A DNA stretch of 64,000 nt from Dyadobacter sp. CECT 9275 (GTDB taxonomy: Bacteria > Bacteroidota > Bacteroidia > Cytophagales > Spirosomataceae): NCBI RefSeq assembly GCF_907164905.1, contig NZ_CAJRAF010000004.1:682001-746000 (forward strand). Reading direction: 5' to 3'. Positions within the stretch are counted from its first letter, which is position 1; each line of letters opens with the position of its first letter. The position numbers and the translations under genes were made by a program. The notes under the pieces are model-generated. The model was not told the origin of the DNA. It worked only from the letters and a program-made list of their open reading frames with translations, and did no database searches. Positions 9,909 to 18,686 of the stretch are shown here, one piece after another.

Positions 9909-12900
9909 ATGAAAATAAAAAGTACAGCCCATCCGGGTATTAACCGTAGAACCAGAGTTTCATCACGCTATGGAAGGCCGTTGATGCTTGTAGTATGCTT
10001 GTTTTTTATAGGTTTTACTGCAAAAAAAGAGGGCGAAAACACTGGTCTTATTGTCCCAGAGGGCTTCACCATTGAGCAGGTAGCGGGTGCCAGTCTGCTC
10101 TCCTATCCCATGTTTGCGAGTTATGACAACCAAGGCCGGCTGTTTGTATTTGAGTCTACCGGGCCTAATACCATGGGTACAGCCAAAATGCTGTCCGACC
10201 CTTCCTATCAGGTCCGCTTACTGGAAGATGAAAACGGAGATGGTACCTTTGACAAAAGCAACATTTTCGCAAAGAATATACCTTTTCCCAAAGGCGGAGT
10301 TTTTTACCAGGGAAGTCTGTACGTAGCTGAGTCACCCAATCTGACGCGCTATACTGATACCGACGGGGATGGAGTATCTGACAAAAAGGAGGTAATCCTT
10401 ACCGGCTGGAATTTTCATGCCAATGGCGCCACACTCAGCGGCCCCTTCCTGGGCCCCGATGGCTGGTTGTATCTGCCCGATGCGCGCCGTGGTTTCAGCA
10501 TCACAACCAAAGAAGGCAAGACACTGACCGGCAAGGGAGCCCGAATCTGGCGATGCAGGCCCGATGGTTCGGGCCTGGAAGCCATGGCAGGCGGGGGATT
10601 TGACAATTCCATTGAAATTGCATTTATGCCTTCCGGGGAAACGGTGGGAACAATGACCTATTTTGTTGACCCGCAGGATGGCCAGCGCGACGCCATTATG
10701 CACTGGGTGGAAGGTGGTACCTATCCTAAACCCAATTCTGTAATTGCTGAAGACCATTTGAAATTAACCGGAGATCTGATGCCCGTTATGACCAAGCTTC
10801 CCCGCGTGGCTCCAGCAGGCCTGGTGCGCTACCGCGGAATGGGGTTCGGAGCAGCATACAGCGGGAACCTCTTCAATGCTGAGTTTAATACCGGGCGTAT
10901 CATGCGCCATATTGTTAAGCCCGACGGTGCCACATTTAAAACGGAAGATGAGACTTTTATCAAATCGGCAAGTTCCGACTCCCACCTTACAGATGTACTA
11001 CAGGATGCGGATGGCAGCATGCTGGTGGTGGCTACAGGCGGCTGGTTTATAGAAGGTTGCCCATTGTCGAGGGTAGCCAAGCCGGATGTTCAAGGAGGAA
11101 TATACCGCGTCCGGAAAAAAGGAGCTCCCCTGGTGAATGATCCCTGGGGCAAAAAGCTGGACATGCCGAATATGTCTCCCCAGAATTTGGTAAAATACCT
11201 TTCCGATGCCAGAACGGCTGTTCAGGACCGGGCAACCGAACAGCTTGTGCTGCATGGCAGCGCATCCGTCGCTCCGCTCTTGAAAACATTACCCACCCTT
11301 CAAAATGAAGAACTCCGTGCAGCCGTCATTTTCATCTTGTCAAGAATAAAAACCCCTCAGGCGATGGAGGCCATCCGTCTGTCGTTGCATGACAAAAGTG
11401 CTGTTGTGCGCGTCGCAGCGGCAAGGGTACTTGGTCTGGCGAAAGATACCCAGTCCCTGGACAGGCTTATGAAACTCCTGCAGACAGATACCGCTCTTCC
11501 CGTTCGCAGACAGGCTGCGACGGCATTGGGGCAGATTGGAAATAAAAAAGCAGTTGCAGTACTCCTCGCGGCTTCCGCCAATGACAGCGACCGGATTGTG
11601 AATCATGCGGTTATCTATTCTCTGATTACCCTGGCTCATCCAGATCCGCTGCTCAAAGCCCTGGAAAACAGTTCCGCTGCAATACAAAACGCAGCGCTTA
11701 TTGCTTTGGATCAGATGGACAATTCTCCCTTGCGCAAGGAACAGCTGATCCCCATACTTTCCAGTAACGATATCCGGTTAAGGAATACTGGTATCTGGGT
11801 GGCTTCGCACCATGCAGAATGGACCGACATCGTGATCAGTTTCCTCGAAAAAAGTTTGGGAGAGAAAACGCTGTCAGAAACCGATGAAGCCGGAATCAGG
11901 GATCTGATGCTGACGTTTATCAAAGAAGATGAACTTCAGAATTTTGTAGCCCGACAACTCGGAAGTAACAATGCATCCGACTCAAGAAAAATTCTGATGC
12001 TGGATGTTATTTCCAAAGCATCTATGAAAAATTTGCCCGACAACTGGATCACAGCCATAGGAAACACGCTGCAAAGCAACAACCCCTCGATCCGCTCCCA
12101 GGTACTCGGTTTGATAGAATCCCGCAGAATCACTGCCCTGAACAGCAAGCTGAATGAAATTATCAACCAGCCGGCAACCTCCGTTGATTTTCAGCTCAAA
12201 GCGTTAAGTGCCAGAATCATGTCTGCCCCAGAACTCTCGGAGTCCGAGTTTCAGCTGTTGACAAAATACCTCGGGCCAAAATACAATTCGCCGGTGCGTC
12301 AGCAGGCAGCAAGGCTTCTCAACCACGCAGCGCTGAATGATCATCAGCTACTTAACCTTGCACAAAATCAGGTACCGAAAGCTGACCCCTTCCTCCTGCC
12401 CGCCCTTACTGAGGCTTTTGAAGGAAATAAAAGCGAACAGGTAGGCAAAGAACTGATTTCAGCACTAAAGTCGGGAGGCGGAAGACTTGATAATTTTTCA
12501 GAACCCGATTTACAAAGAATTCTCAAAGAATTTCCGGCCTCGGTCCAAACACAGGCCCAGCCGCTCATCATCCAGCTACGGGCACAGCATGCGGAGCGGC
12601 TTGCTCATTTACAAAAAATGGAACAAACACTGAAAGGAGGAGATGTGGGCGAAGGCCGCAAACTTTTCTTTGGGAAAGCAGCCTGTTATTCCTGTCACTC
12701 GGTGGGCCCGGATGGAGGACGTTTCGGGCCGGACCTTACCAACATAGGCGAAATACGCTCCAAACATGACATCCTGGAAGCAGTTGTTTATCCAAGTGCA
12801 AGCTTTGCCAGAGAGTATGAAACTTTCAGGGTCGTAACAAAAACTACTTCCTATACCGGTATCATTAAAGAACAGTTGCCCGACGCTGTCATTATTGAAG

Positions 12901-13088
12901 TGGGCCCTGCACCCGGATTGCGCATTCCCCGCACCGAAATTACTTCCATTGAACCACAAACCTTATCCATGATGCCTCCGGGACTAGACCAGCAGCTGAC
13001 CACCAATGAAATGGCCAACCTAACCGCTTTCCTGGAAGCTCTCCCCTATCGTTTAGACCGTATGATCCAAGCCCGCGAAAAAAAATGA
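9909..13088 (+). CDS. Membrane-bound dehydrogenase: beta-propeller, HEAT repeats and C-terminal cytochrome c
   Basis: A protein of about 1059 residues from ATG 9909. The open frame reaches back to a TTG at 9858, but the signal-like hydrophobic stretch (LMLVVCLFFIGFT) favours 9909. The N-terminal 400 residues form the NHL/PQQ-like propeller of the 'putative membrane-bound dehydrogenase' family (TIGR02604 type). HEAT repeats fill the middle (for example AVVRVAAARVLGLAK and PVRRQAATALGQIG). A PVC-type heme domain closes the protein with CYSCH as the CxxCH site and a downstream MMPPG that could supply the axial Met. It probably oxidises a sugar-like substrate in the periplasm and passes electrons to the heme. 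It overlaps the DUF1080 gene by 4 bases. Confidence 0.9.
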   Translation: MKIKSTAHPGINRRTRVSSRYGRPLMLVVCLFFIGFTAKKEGENTGLIVPEGFTIEQVAGASLLSYPMFASYDNQGRLFVFESTGPNTMGTAKMLSDPSYQVRLLEDENGDGTFDKSNIFAKNIPFPKGGVFYQGSLYVAESPNLTRYTDTDGDGVSDKKEVILTGWNFHANGATLSGPFLGPDGWLYLPDARRGFSITTKEGKTLTGKGARIWRCRPDGSGLEAMAGGGFDNSIEIAFMPSGETVGTMTYFVDPQDGQRDAIMHWVEGGTYPKPNSVIAEDHLKLTGDLMPVMTKLPRVAPAGLVRYRGMGFGAAYSGNLFNAEFNTGRIMRHIVKPDGATFKTEDETFIKSASSDSHLTDVLQDADGSMLVVATGGWFIEGCPLSRVAKPDVQGGIYRVRKKGAPLVNDPWGKKLDMPNMSPQNLVKYLSDARTAVQDRATEQLVLHGSASVAPLLKTLPTLQNEELRAAVIFILSRIKTPQAMEAIRLSLHDKSAVVRVAAARVLGLAKDTQSLDRLMKLLQTDTALPVRRQAATALGQIGNKKAVAVLLAASANDSDRIVNHAVIYSLITLAHPDPLLKALENSSAAIQNAALIALDQMDNSPLRKEQLIPILSSNDIRLRNTGIWVASHHAEWTDIVISFLEKSLGEKTLSETDEAGIRDLMLTFIKEDELQNFVARQLGSNNASDSRKILMLDVISKASMKNLPDNWITAIGNTLQSNNPSIRSQVLGLIESRRITALNSKLNEIINQPATSVDFQLKALSARIMSAPELSESEFQLLTKYLGPKYNSPVRQQAARLLNHAALNDHQLLNLAQNQVPKADPFLLPALTEAFEGNKSEQVGKELISALKSGGGRLDNFSEPDLQRILKEFPASVQTQAQPLIIQLRAQHAERLAHLQKMEQTLKGGDVGEGRKLFFGKAACYSCHSVGPDGGRFGPDLTNIGEIRSKHDILEAVVYPSASFAREYETFRVVTKTTSYTGIIKEQLPDAVIIEVGPAPGLRIPRTEITSIEPQTLSMMPPGLDQQLTTNEMANLTAFLEALPYRLDRMIQAREKK

Positions 13089-13888
13089 AACAGCCGAAAA
13101 ACACCTGCCTTTTATCCCTCGTTCTGCTGCTCTTGACGGCGGATTACAGTATGGCCCAATCCGTTAAAACGCGGCCAGTAAACCTTTTTAATGGTAAAAA
13201 CCTGGACGGATGGTATCGTTTTGTTCAAAAACGGGGGCGAGAAAACGATGTTAAAAAGGTATTTACAGTAAAGAACGGCCTTATCCATATTTCCGGTGAA
13301 GAATATGGGAGTATCATTACCAATAAAGAATATGAGAACTATAAACTGGTCGTTGAGTTCAAATGGGGAGAAAAAACATATGCCCCACGTGTTGACCGTG
13401 CCCGGGACAACGGCGTATTGCTGCATTCCACCGGGGAAGACGGCGGATACAACGGCATCTGGATGCATTCCATTGAATGTCAGATCATTGAAGGAGGAAC
13501 CGGAGATTTCCTGGTGGTGGGAGATGGCAGTGACCGCTTTGCTCTGACCAGCAACGTAGCTCCCAAGAAAGAAAAAGGGGGAAATGTTTTCAGCCCTACA
13601 GGTACACCACTGACAATTCATAGCGGACGGATTGACTGGTTTGACAGGGATCCGGACTGGAAAGACGTATTGGGATTTCGTGGTGCTAAGGATGTCGAAA
13701 AGCCGTTTGGAGAATGGAATATAATGGAATGTGTAGCTGAAGGCGATAAAATTTCAACTTTCGTAAATGGTGTACTCGTCAACCAGGCATACAACGTCAA
13801 ACCATCAAAAGGCAGGATACAGATCCAGTCTGAAGGAGCTGAAATGTTTGTAAAACGTGTAGAACTGACTCCCTTGGTTTTAAAATAA
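13085..13888 (+). CDS. Secreted DUF1080 protein (3-keto-disaccharide hydrolase family)
   Basis: A protein of 267 residues with a signal peptide of about 25 residues (ending YSMAQS). The remainder is a concanavalin-like jelly roll of the DUF1080/3-keto-disaccharide hydrolase family (PF06439): LFNGKNLDGWYRF, NYKLVVEFKWG, NGVLLHSTGEDG, SIECQIIEGGTGDF and EWNIMECVAEGDKISTFVNG. Characterised relatives cleave 3-keto-glycosides by elimination, and some members are only carbohydrate-binding. The ATG overlaps the stop of the dehydrogenase-cytochrome gene (ATGA), implying translational coupling and a shared pathway. Export to the periplasm matches the predicted location of its upstream partner. Confidence 0.9.
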   Translation: MKQPKNTCLLSLVLLLLTADYSMAQSVKTRPVNLFNGKNLDGWYRFVQKRGRENDVKKVFTVKNGLIHISGEEYGSIITNKEYENYKLVVEFKWGEKTYAPRVDRARDNGVLLHSTGEDGGYNGIWMHSIECQIIEGGTGDFLVVGDGSDRFALTSNVAPKKEKGGNVFSPTGTPLTIHSGRIDWFDRDPDWKDVLGFRGAKDVEKPFGEWNIMECVAEGDKISTFVNGVLVNQAYNVKPSKGRIQIQSEGAEMFVKRVELTPLVLK

Positions 13889-13980
13889 TTTTTAACCTTT
13901 TCGGTAGTTATATTTTAAATATTTGCCTAAATAGCGCCATTCTTATTTCGTCAAATCAATCCTAAATCTCAATCAAAAGC

Positions 13981-15063
13981 ATGTCTGACCAAACAACCCC
14001 ATTACGTGTGCTGGTAGTTGGCTGCGGAAATATGGGTGCTTCACACGCCACTGCCTACCATACCCACGACGGTTTTGAAATCTGCGGAATCGTTTCTACA
14101 GGAAAAAGCAAGGAAGTACTCAACGAAAAATTAGGTGGAGGTTATCCGCTCTTCAACGATTTTTACGAAGCCCTTGAGGCCACCAAACCCGACGCCGTAT
14201 GTATCTCCACCTACCCTGATACCCACGAAGCATTTGCCGTAAAGGCATTTGAAAACGGTTGCCATGTATTTATTGAAAAACCCGTGGCTGATTCCGTTGC
14301 CGGAGCGGAGCGGGTGGTCCAGGCAGCCAAAGATGCCGGTAAAAAGCTGGTGGTAGGGTATATACTTCGTCATCATCCCTCCTGGGAAAAATTCGTTGAA
14401 CTCTCTCACGAACTTGGCAAACCACTGGTAATGAGAATGAACCTTAACCAGCAAAGCCAGACAAGCATGTGGACGTTACATCGTAACCTGATGAAAAGCC
14501 TGAGCCCCATAGTAGATTGCGGCGTACATTACATTGATGTAATGTGCCAGATGACCCGCTCCAAACCTACGCAGGTTTACGCAATAGGTGCGCGGCTTAC
14601 GAATGAAATCCCGGCAGGAAACTACAATTATGGACAACTCCAGATCCGCTTTGAAGATGGCTCGGTGGGCTGGTATGAAGCAGGATGGGGACCAATGATC
14701 AGTGAAACGGCTTTTTTTGTGAAAGACGTAATTGGTCCGGATGGCTCCGTTTCCATCGTAGCCAAGGAGGCAGGCGGTGCTGGAAAATCTTCGTCCATCG
14801 AAGCACATACCAAAACGGAATCCATCCGCTTCCACCATGCAGCCCTGAACGATAAAGACGAGTTTGTGGAAGAAGACAGCTGGATCAATCTTCAGGATGA
14901 GCCCGATCACCAGGAACTTTGTAACCGCGAGCAAAGATATTTCCTTAAATCAATCCGGGAAAACATTGACCTCAGCGACCACATGGACGATGCAGTCAAT
15001 AGCCTTCGGATTGCTTTTGCCTGCGACGAATCTGTACGGACTGGCCAGGTGGTAATGCTTTGA
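13981..15063 (+). CDS. Gfo/Idh/MocA family NAD(P)-dependent oxidoreductase
   Basis: A protein of 360 residues without signal peptide or Tat motif, so cytoplasmic. The Rossmann motif is GCGNMG (14-19). The family EKP motif is at 99-101, with K100 as the conserved catalytic lysine. A D179-x3-H183 pair (VDCGVHYID) matches the usual catalytic Asp/His of inositol-dehydrogenase-like members. Family enzymes oxidise or reduce sugar hydroxyls, often at C3. Following the DUF1080 gene by 92 bases, it may reduce a 3-keto sugar released by that enzyme or oxidise a related sugar. The direction is not decidable from sequence. It ends the + strand locus before a hairpin terminator. Confidence 0.9.
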   Translation: MSDQTTPLRVLVVGCGNMGASHATAYHTHDGFEICGIVSTGKSKEVLNEKLGGGYPLFNDFYEALEATKPDAVCISTYPDTHEAFAVKAFENGCHVFIEKPVADSVAGAERVVQAAKDAGKKLVVGYILRHHPSWEKFVELSHELGKPLVMRMNLNQQSQTSMWTLHRNLMKSLSPIVDCGVHYIDVMCQMTRSKPTQVYAIGARLTNEIPAGNYNYGQLQIRFEDGSVGWYEAGWGPMISETAFFVKDVIGPDGSVSIVAKEAGGAGKSSSIEAHTKTESIRFHHAALNDKDEFVEEDSWINLQDEPDHQELCNREQRYFLKSIRENIDLSDHMDDAVNSLRIAFACDESVRTGQVVML

Positions 15064-15157
15064 GTGGAGGAGGGAGAGTGAAGAATGGGGAGAAAGGGAA
15101 GATTATCGTAGGTTGTTCATACTCCAAATCTACTGGATGCTGATTCTAAATTCAAAA

Positions 15158-15201
15158 AAGAGGCTTGCAACATGGAACTTCGTTTCCATTGCAAGCCTCT
15201 T
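15158..15201 (-). terminator. Intrinsic terminator between convergent genes
   Basis: A long stem pairs AAGAGGCTTGCA (from 15158) with TGCAAGCCTCTT (ending 15201). The inner ATGGAA/TTCCAT stem has a two-base bulge and a CTTCG-type loop. Read on the - strand the stem is followed by TTTTTTGAA, so it is a good terminator for the LolA-like gene that ends at 15229. It may also stop read-through from the + strand oxidoreductase gene, although the U-run there is short. Confidence 0.8.
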
Positions 15202-15228
15202 CGAATATAACATACTCAATTTCAAACA

Positions 15229-15942
15229 CTAAGGCCGTTTAAATACAGAATCATCCAGATTACTGTTGACGGTAATTTTATTGGTAATAAAAGTAAGGAC
15301 GCCCATCTGAGGGTTGGTCATATCCATGGTATTGGAAAATTTAACACCCTCCACTTCTTTGTAGTCGCTAAAATTAATCTCGCCTTCCTGACCATTGAAA
15401 GAAGCTTTTAATTTATTGACGAGGAAAGTATTTGCATCAACGTACTGATCTATTACCTGGCCGTCCTTGGTAGTAATTTTTAAGTGGAAAACATCCTTTT
15501 TATCGACCTTTTCCTTACCCACAAGTTCTACCTTATTTCCTTTTTCCTTATAATTAACCAGCGATCCGAAAGGATCCAATGAAGCCGTATTTTGTTTCAG
15601 CTGATCGGCCGGCATATCTTCCGGTTCTCCTGTCCCTCCCATCATGGTAGGGCGGATCATCCAGCCCTTACCATTATCCACCACCTGAATCATTTTATTA
15701 CCCATTACAGTAGACTCGTTCCGGATGGATTTACCTACTACCAGCTTGGTAACCATAGGAATTTCCATCGTGTTCACGGCCATCGAACGTTCCATCACCA
15801 GGGTTTTGATGGCGTTCATTTTATCCATACCACCCATTGCCGCCACATGTTTGTCCACAATTTCATCTACCGTCTGGGCATAGGTATCCACGGAAAAAAG
15901 GACTGCCAGCGCAACAATTAAAAGTTTGTTTGTCTTTTTCAT
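15229..15942 (-). CDS. Secreted LolA-like outer-membrane lipoprotein-sorting fold protein
   Basis: A protein of 237 residues with a signal peptide ending near residue 22 (VDTYAQ). It begins VDEIVDKHVAAMGGMDKMNAIKT, the standard opening of Bacteroidota proteins annotated as outer membrane lipoprotein-sorting proteins. It continues with the antiparallel strands typical of the LolA/LolB fold (FHLKITTKDGQVIDQYVDANTFLV). It is probably periplasmic and binds a hydrophobic ligand. True LolA works with LolCDE and none is nearby, so lipoprotein trafficking is not assured. It lies 59 bases downstream of the TonB-dependent barrel gene on the same strand and may form an operon with it. Confidence 0.8.
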   Translation of the reverse strand: MKKTNKLLIVALAVLFSVDTYAQTVDEIVDKHVAAMGGMDKMNAIKTLVMERSMAVNTMEIPMVTKLVVGKSIRNESTVMGNKMIQVVDNGKGWMIRPTMMGGTGEPEDMPADQLKQNTASLDPFGSLVNYKEKGNKVELVGKEKVDKKDVFHLKITTKDGQVIDQYVDANTFLVNKLKASFNGQEGEINFSDYKEVEGVKFSNTMDMTNPQMGVLTFITNKITVNSNLDDSVFKRP

Positions 15943-16001
15943 AAAAAATTAATTAAGGTTAATTCCGCATGTTTGTTTAAAGTGAATTGCAATGAAGACC
16001 A

Positions 16002-18551
16002 TTACTTTGGCTGTCCGCCACCCTGCCCTTGTTGCTGCTGTCCGCCACCTTCCGATTTTACGTCGTCATTGTTGACAGACTTAGCTCTTTTGCGAGGGGC
16101 ATCCATTGTCATTTTTCCGATTTTATAGGTAAATGTCAGCCTGATTCCCCGGTTATACAGATACACATTGCTTATCTGGTCAAATTGAGGGGAATTCAAC
16201 TCCGTACGCATGGTATATCTGCGGCTCAGGAAATTCTCTGCAGCAAGGCCCAGGCTTCCTTTTTTGTTTTTAAAATCCTTCTTAATACCCACAGTATAAA
16301 ACCCAAAACCTCCCTGCTTTCCCTGAAGCTGTATTTGTGTACCCTGCATGAAAGCAAATGCCTGCGCGCCCCATCCGTTTTTAAATGTAGCCTGTGAGAA
16401 CAATCCGCCGCTTACGTTGACACCGTCATTATCTATCTGCTGGGAAAGCCCGTTTTCGCCTACCGTTTGTCCGGTCAAAGTGGTGTAGAACGCGTTGGCA
16501 AAAATCCCGACGTTAATCTTGGAAGTGGCGGCCACGTTAGCGAACAAATTCACACCATAGGCATGCTGTTTTCCTATGTTTTCATAGGTGGTGACAATTG
16601 CCCCTGCCAGGGTATCGGATGGCTGCCGTACCTGTGATATAGCATTGTTGGTTATCCTTCCAAAAAAAGTAGCATTCACAAAGGTTTTCTTAATGGTTTT
16701 ACTAAGCCCCAGTTCAAAGTTGTTGGTAAGTTCCGGACGGAGTTCCGGATTTCCAATGGTGATGTTCTGCGGGTTTGCCGTATTGAAGTTCGGGTTCAGC
16801 TGTGCCAGTCCGGGCCGCTGTATCCTTCGGTTATATCCCAGTTTTACGGTAGTTGCCTTGAACGTTTTGGAAGCATTCACGCTAGGTACCAGCACGCCAT
16901 AGTTGCCGATACCTATTTTCCCCTCCCGGTTACTGGCGTCGATAAAAGTATGTTCATAACGCAAGCCTCCTTTCAAAGTGTAGCGTTTTTTGGTAGTATA
17001 GGTGTATGAACTATACCCTGCTGCGATGTTCTGATGGTAAAGCAGTTCTCCTGATGGCTGTCCGGCCTCAGGAAAATACCCCCCTGTCGACTCGGCAATA
17101 AGGTAATTATAATCACTGTTCACCTGCCTGAAAATACCCTTTGCACCGAATTCAATCAGCTGATTCTTTTTAATCGGTGTCTGGTAGTCAGTCTGCAATG
17201 TAAATTCCTGATTAAGATTCTTATTAATGTTCTTTTGGCGGCTGGTCAGATTTCCATTTCCGTTCAGCAAGTCAGCATCGAAATCATTGGTCAGATCATT
17301 TCTGCTGTACAATGTTGAAATACTCCATTCCTGCTGCGGTTTGAAAGTGTGAAGGTAGTCGATGTTGGCATCCAGCGTACCTGAAAGATTCTTGGACTCC
17401 ACGTTACGTCCGGAAGTCACATCCTGCGTACCGGATTTCATCAATTTGGTGATCAGATCCTGCTGGGTGATGAAATTACGGACGCCATAGCGAACACCGG
17501 CGGTAATACTCTGGTTCTTAGCAAGGTCATAGTCAAAACCAAGATTGTATTGTCCGAAAAGCCCTCTGCTGCTGCCATCTCCAGTTTGTCGGGTGAGTGT
17601 TGACTCGCCATTCACAACGCTGGTCTGGTCTAGTGTCGACTTGGTAACTGTATTGTAAATACCTCTTCCGAATCCGCCCAGCGTGAAGCCGGCTTTTCCT
17701 TTCCTGTAACTTCCGTTGAGCGATAACAGCGAACCTCGGTTACCTACACCAGTATCCACGTTCAGGCTAAGGCCCTGTAAACTATTCTTTTTGGTAATGA
17801 TATTGATAATCCCTCCGGAACCTTCGGCGTCGTACTTGGCCGATGGACTGGTAATGACTTCAACCGTTTTGATCTGATCCGCCGGAATCTGTTTCAAGGC
17901 ATCCGAAACACTGCTTGCAATGATGGTACTGGGCTTGTTGTTGATCAGTACGCGGATGTTCTGGCTTCCTCTCAGTGACACATTCCCATCCAGATCCACC
18001 GTTAACAGGGGTACCTTGCGCAAAATATCTGTGGCGTCCCCGCCTTTTGCGGCTATATCTTTTTCAGCATTATAAACCAGCCTGTCTACCTTTTCCTCAA
18101 TCAGTGCCGCCTGGCCGGTAACGGTCACTTCATCCAGTGTTTTCACGTTGGATGCCAGTTTAATTTCACCCAGTTCCAGGTCCTGCCCTTTGGTAAGGCT
18201 TATGTTAGGGATGGTTTTATTCTGATACCCGATGAATGAAATCAGTATCCTGAACTCTCCGGCTACAACCTTATTGAGCACGAACCTGCCTTTTTCGTCA
18301 GCCACGGTACCATCCACTGCCTGTCCGGTAGACTTATTGTAAAGTGCTATACTGGCAAATTCGATTGGTTTGGCGCTTGCAGAATCCACAACGGCACCCT
18401 GGATTTTAGCAGAACCCTTGGGGCTCTGGTCCCCGGCTGTGCCCGGCAAAGCCTTGGGCTGGGAAGCTCCGCCACCCGCCGGAAACTGGGCGAATGCAGG
18501 ATGAAATAAACAGGCCAGGCTTATTGCAGCTGCAAGGAAAATTGTCTTCAT
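16002..18551 (-). CDS. TonB-dependent receptor-like outer-membrane beta-barrel protein
   Basis: About 849 residues from the ATG at 18551. The frame opens 20 codons earlier, but MKTIFLAAAISLACLFHPAFA is a clean signal peptide. After a low-complexity GGGASQPKALPGT stretch comes a carboxypeptidase-regulatory-like domain (IQGAVVDSASAKPIEFASIALYN), then a plug (VDRLVYNAEKDIAAKGGDATDILRKVPLL, LRGSQNIRVLINNKP) and an outer-membrane barrel of the family common in Bacteroidota. The C-terminus is a Gln/Gly-rich tail (GGGQQQQGQGGGQPK) beyond the last strand, which is unusual for a barrel that normally ends on an aromatic residue. The substrate is unknown. Confidence 0.9.
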   Translation of the reverse strand: MKTIFLAAAISLACLFHPAFAQFPAGGGASQPKALPGTAGDQSPKGSAKIQGAVVDSASAKPIEFASIALYNKSTGQAVDGTVADEKGRFVLNKVVAGEFRILISFIGYQNKTIPNISLTKGQDLELGEIKLASNVKTLDEVTVTGQAALIEEKVDRLVYNAEKDIAAKGGDATDILRKVPLLTVDLDGNVSLRGSQNIRVLINNKPSTIIASSVSDALKQIPADQIKTVEVITSPSAKYDAEGSGGIINIITKKNSLQGLSLNVDTGVGNRGSLLSLNGSYRKGKAGFTLGGFGRGIYNTVTKSTLDQTSVVNGESTLTRQTGDGSSRGLFGQYNLGFDYDLAKNQSITAGVRYGVRNFITQQDLITKLMKSGTQDVTSGRNVESKNLSGTLDANIDYLHTFKPQQEWSISTLYSRNDLTNDFDADLLNGNGNLTSRQKNINKNLNQEFTLQTDYQTPIKKNQLIEFGAKGIFRQVNSDYNYLIAESTGGYFPEAGQPSGELLYHQNIAAGYSSYTYTTKKRYTLKGGLRYEHTFIDASNREGKIGIGNYGVLVPSVNASKTFKATTVKLGYNRRIQRPGLAQLNPNFNTANPQNITIGNPELRPELTNNFELGLSKTIKKTFVNATFFGRITNNAISQVRQPSDTLAGAIVTTYENIGKQHAYGVNLFANVAATSKINVGIFANAFYTTLTGQTVGENGLSQQIDNDGVNVSGGLFSQATFKNGWGAQAFAFMQGTQIQLQGKQGGFGFYTVGIKKDFKNKKGSLGLAAENFLSRRYTMRTELNSPQFDQISNVYLYNRGIRLTFTYKIGKMTMDAPRKRAKSVNNDDVKSEGGGQQQQGQGGGQPK

Positions 18552-18686
18552 TTTTATGGAGTTTTTATTAACGCCATAAAATTGCGACGGATAGGATAGA
18601 TCCAGAAACAAAATATGATGAAACCCCCAATATGTGGGATGGACGAATCATATCGTCCCTTGGATGAAATAAACGTATGGTTAATA

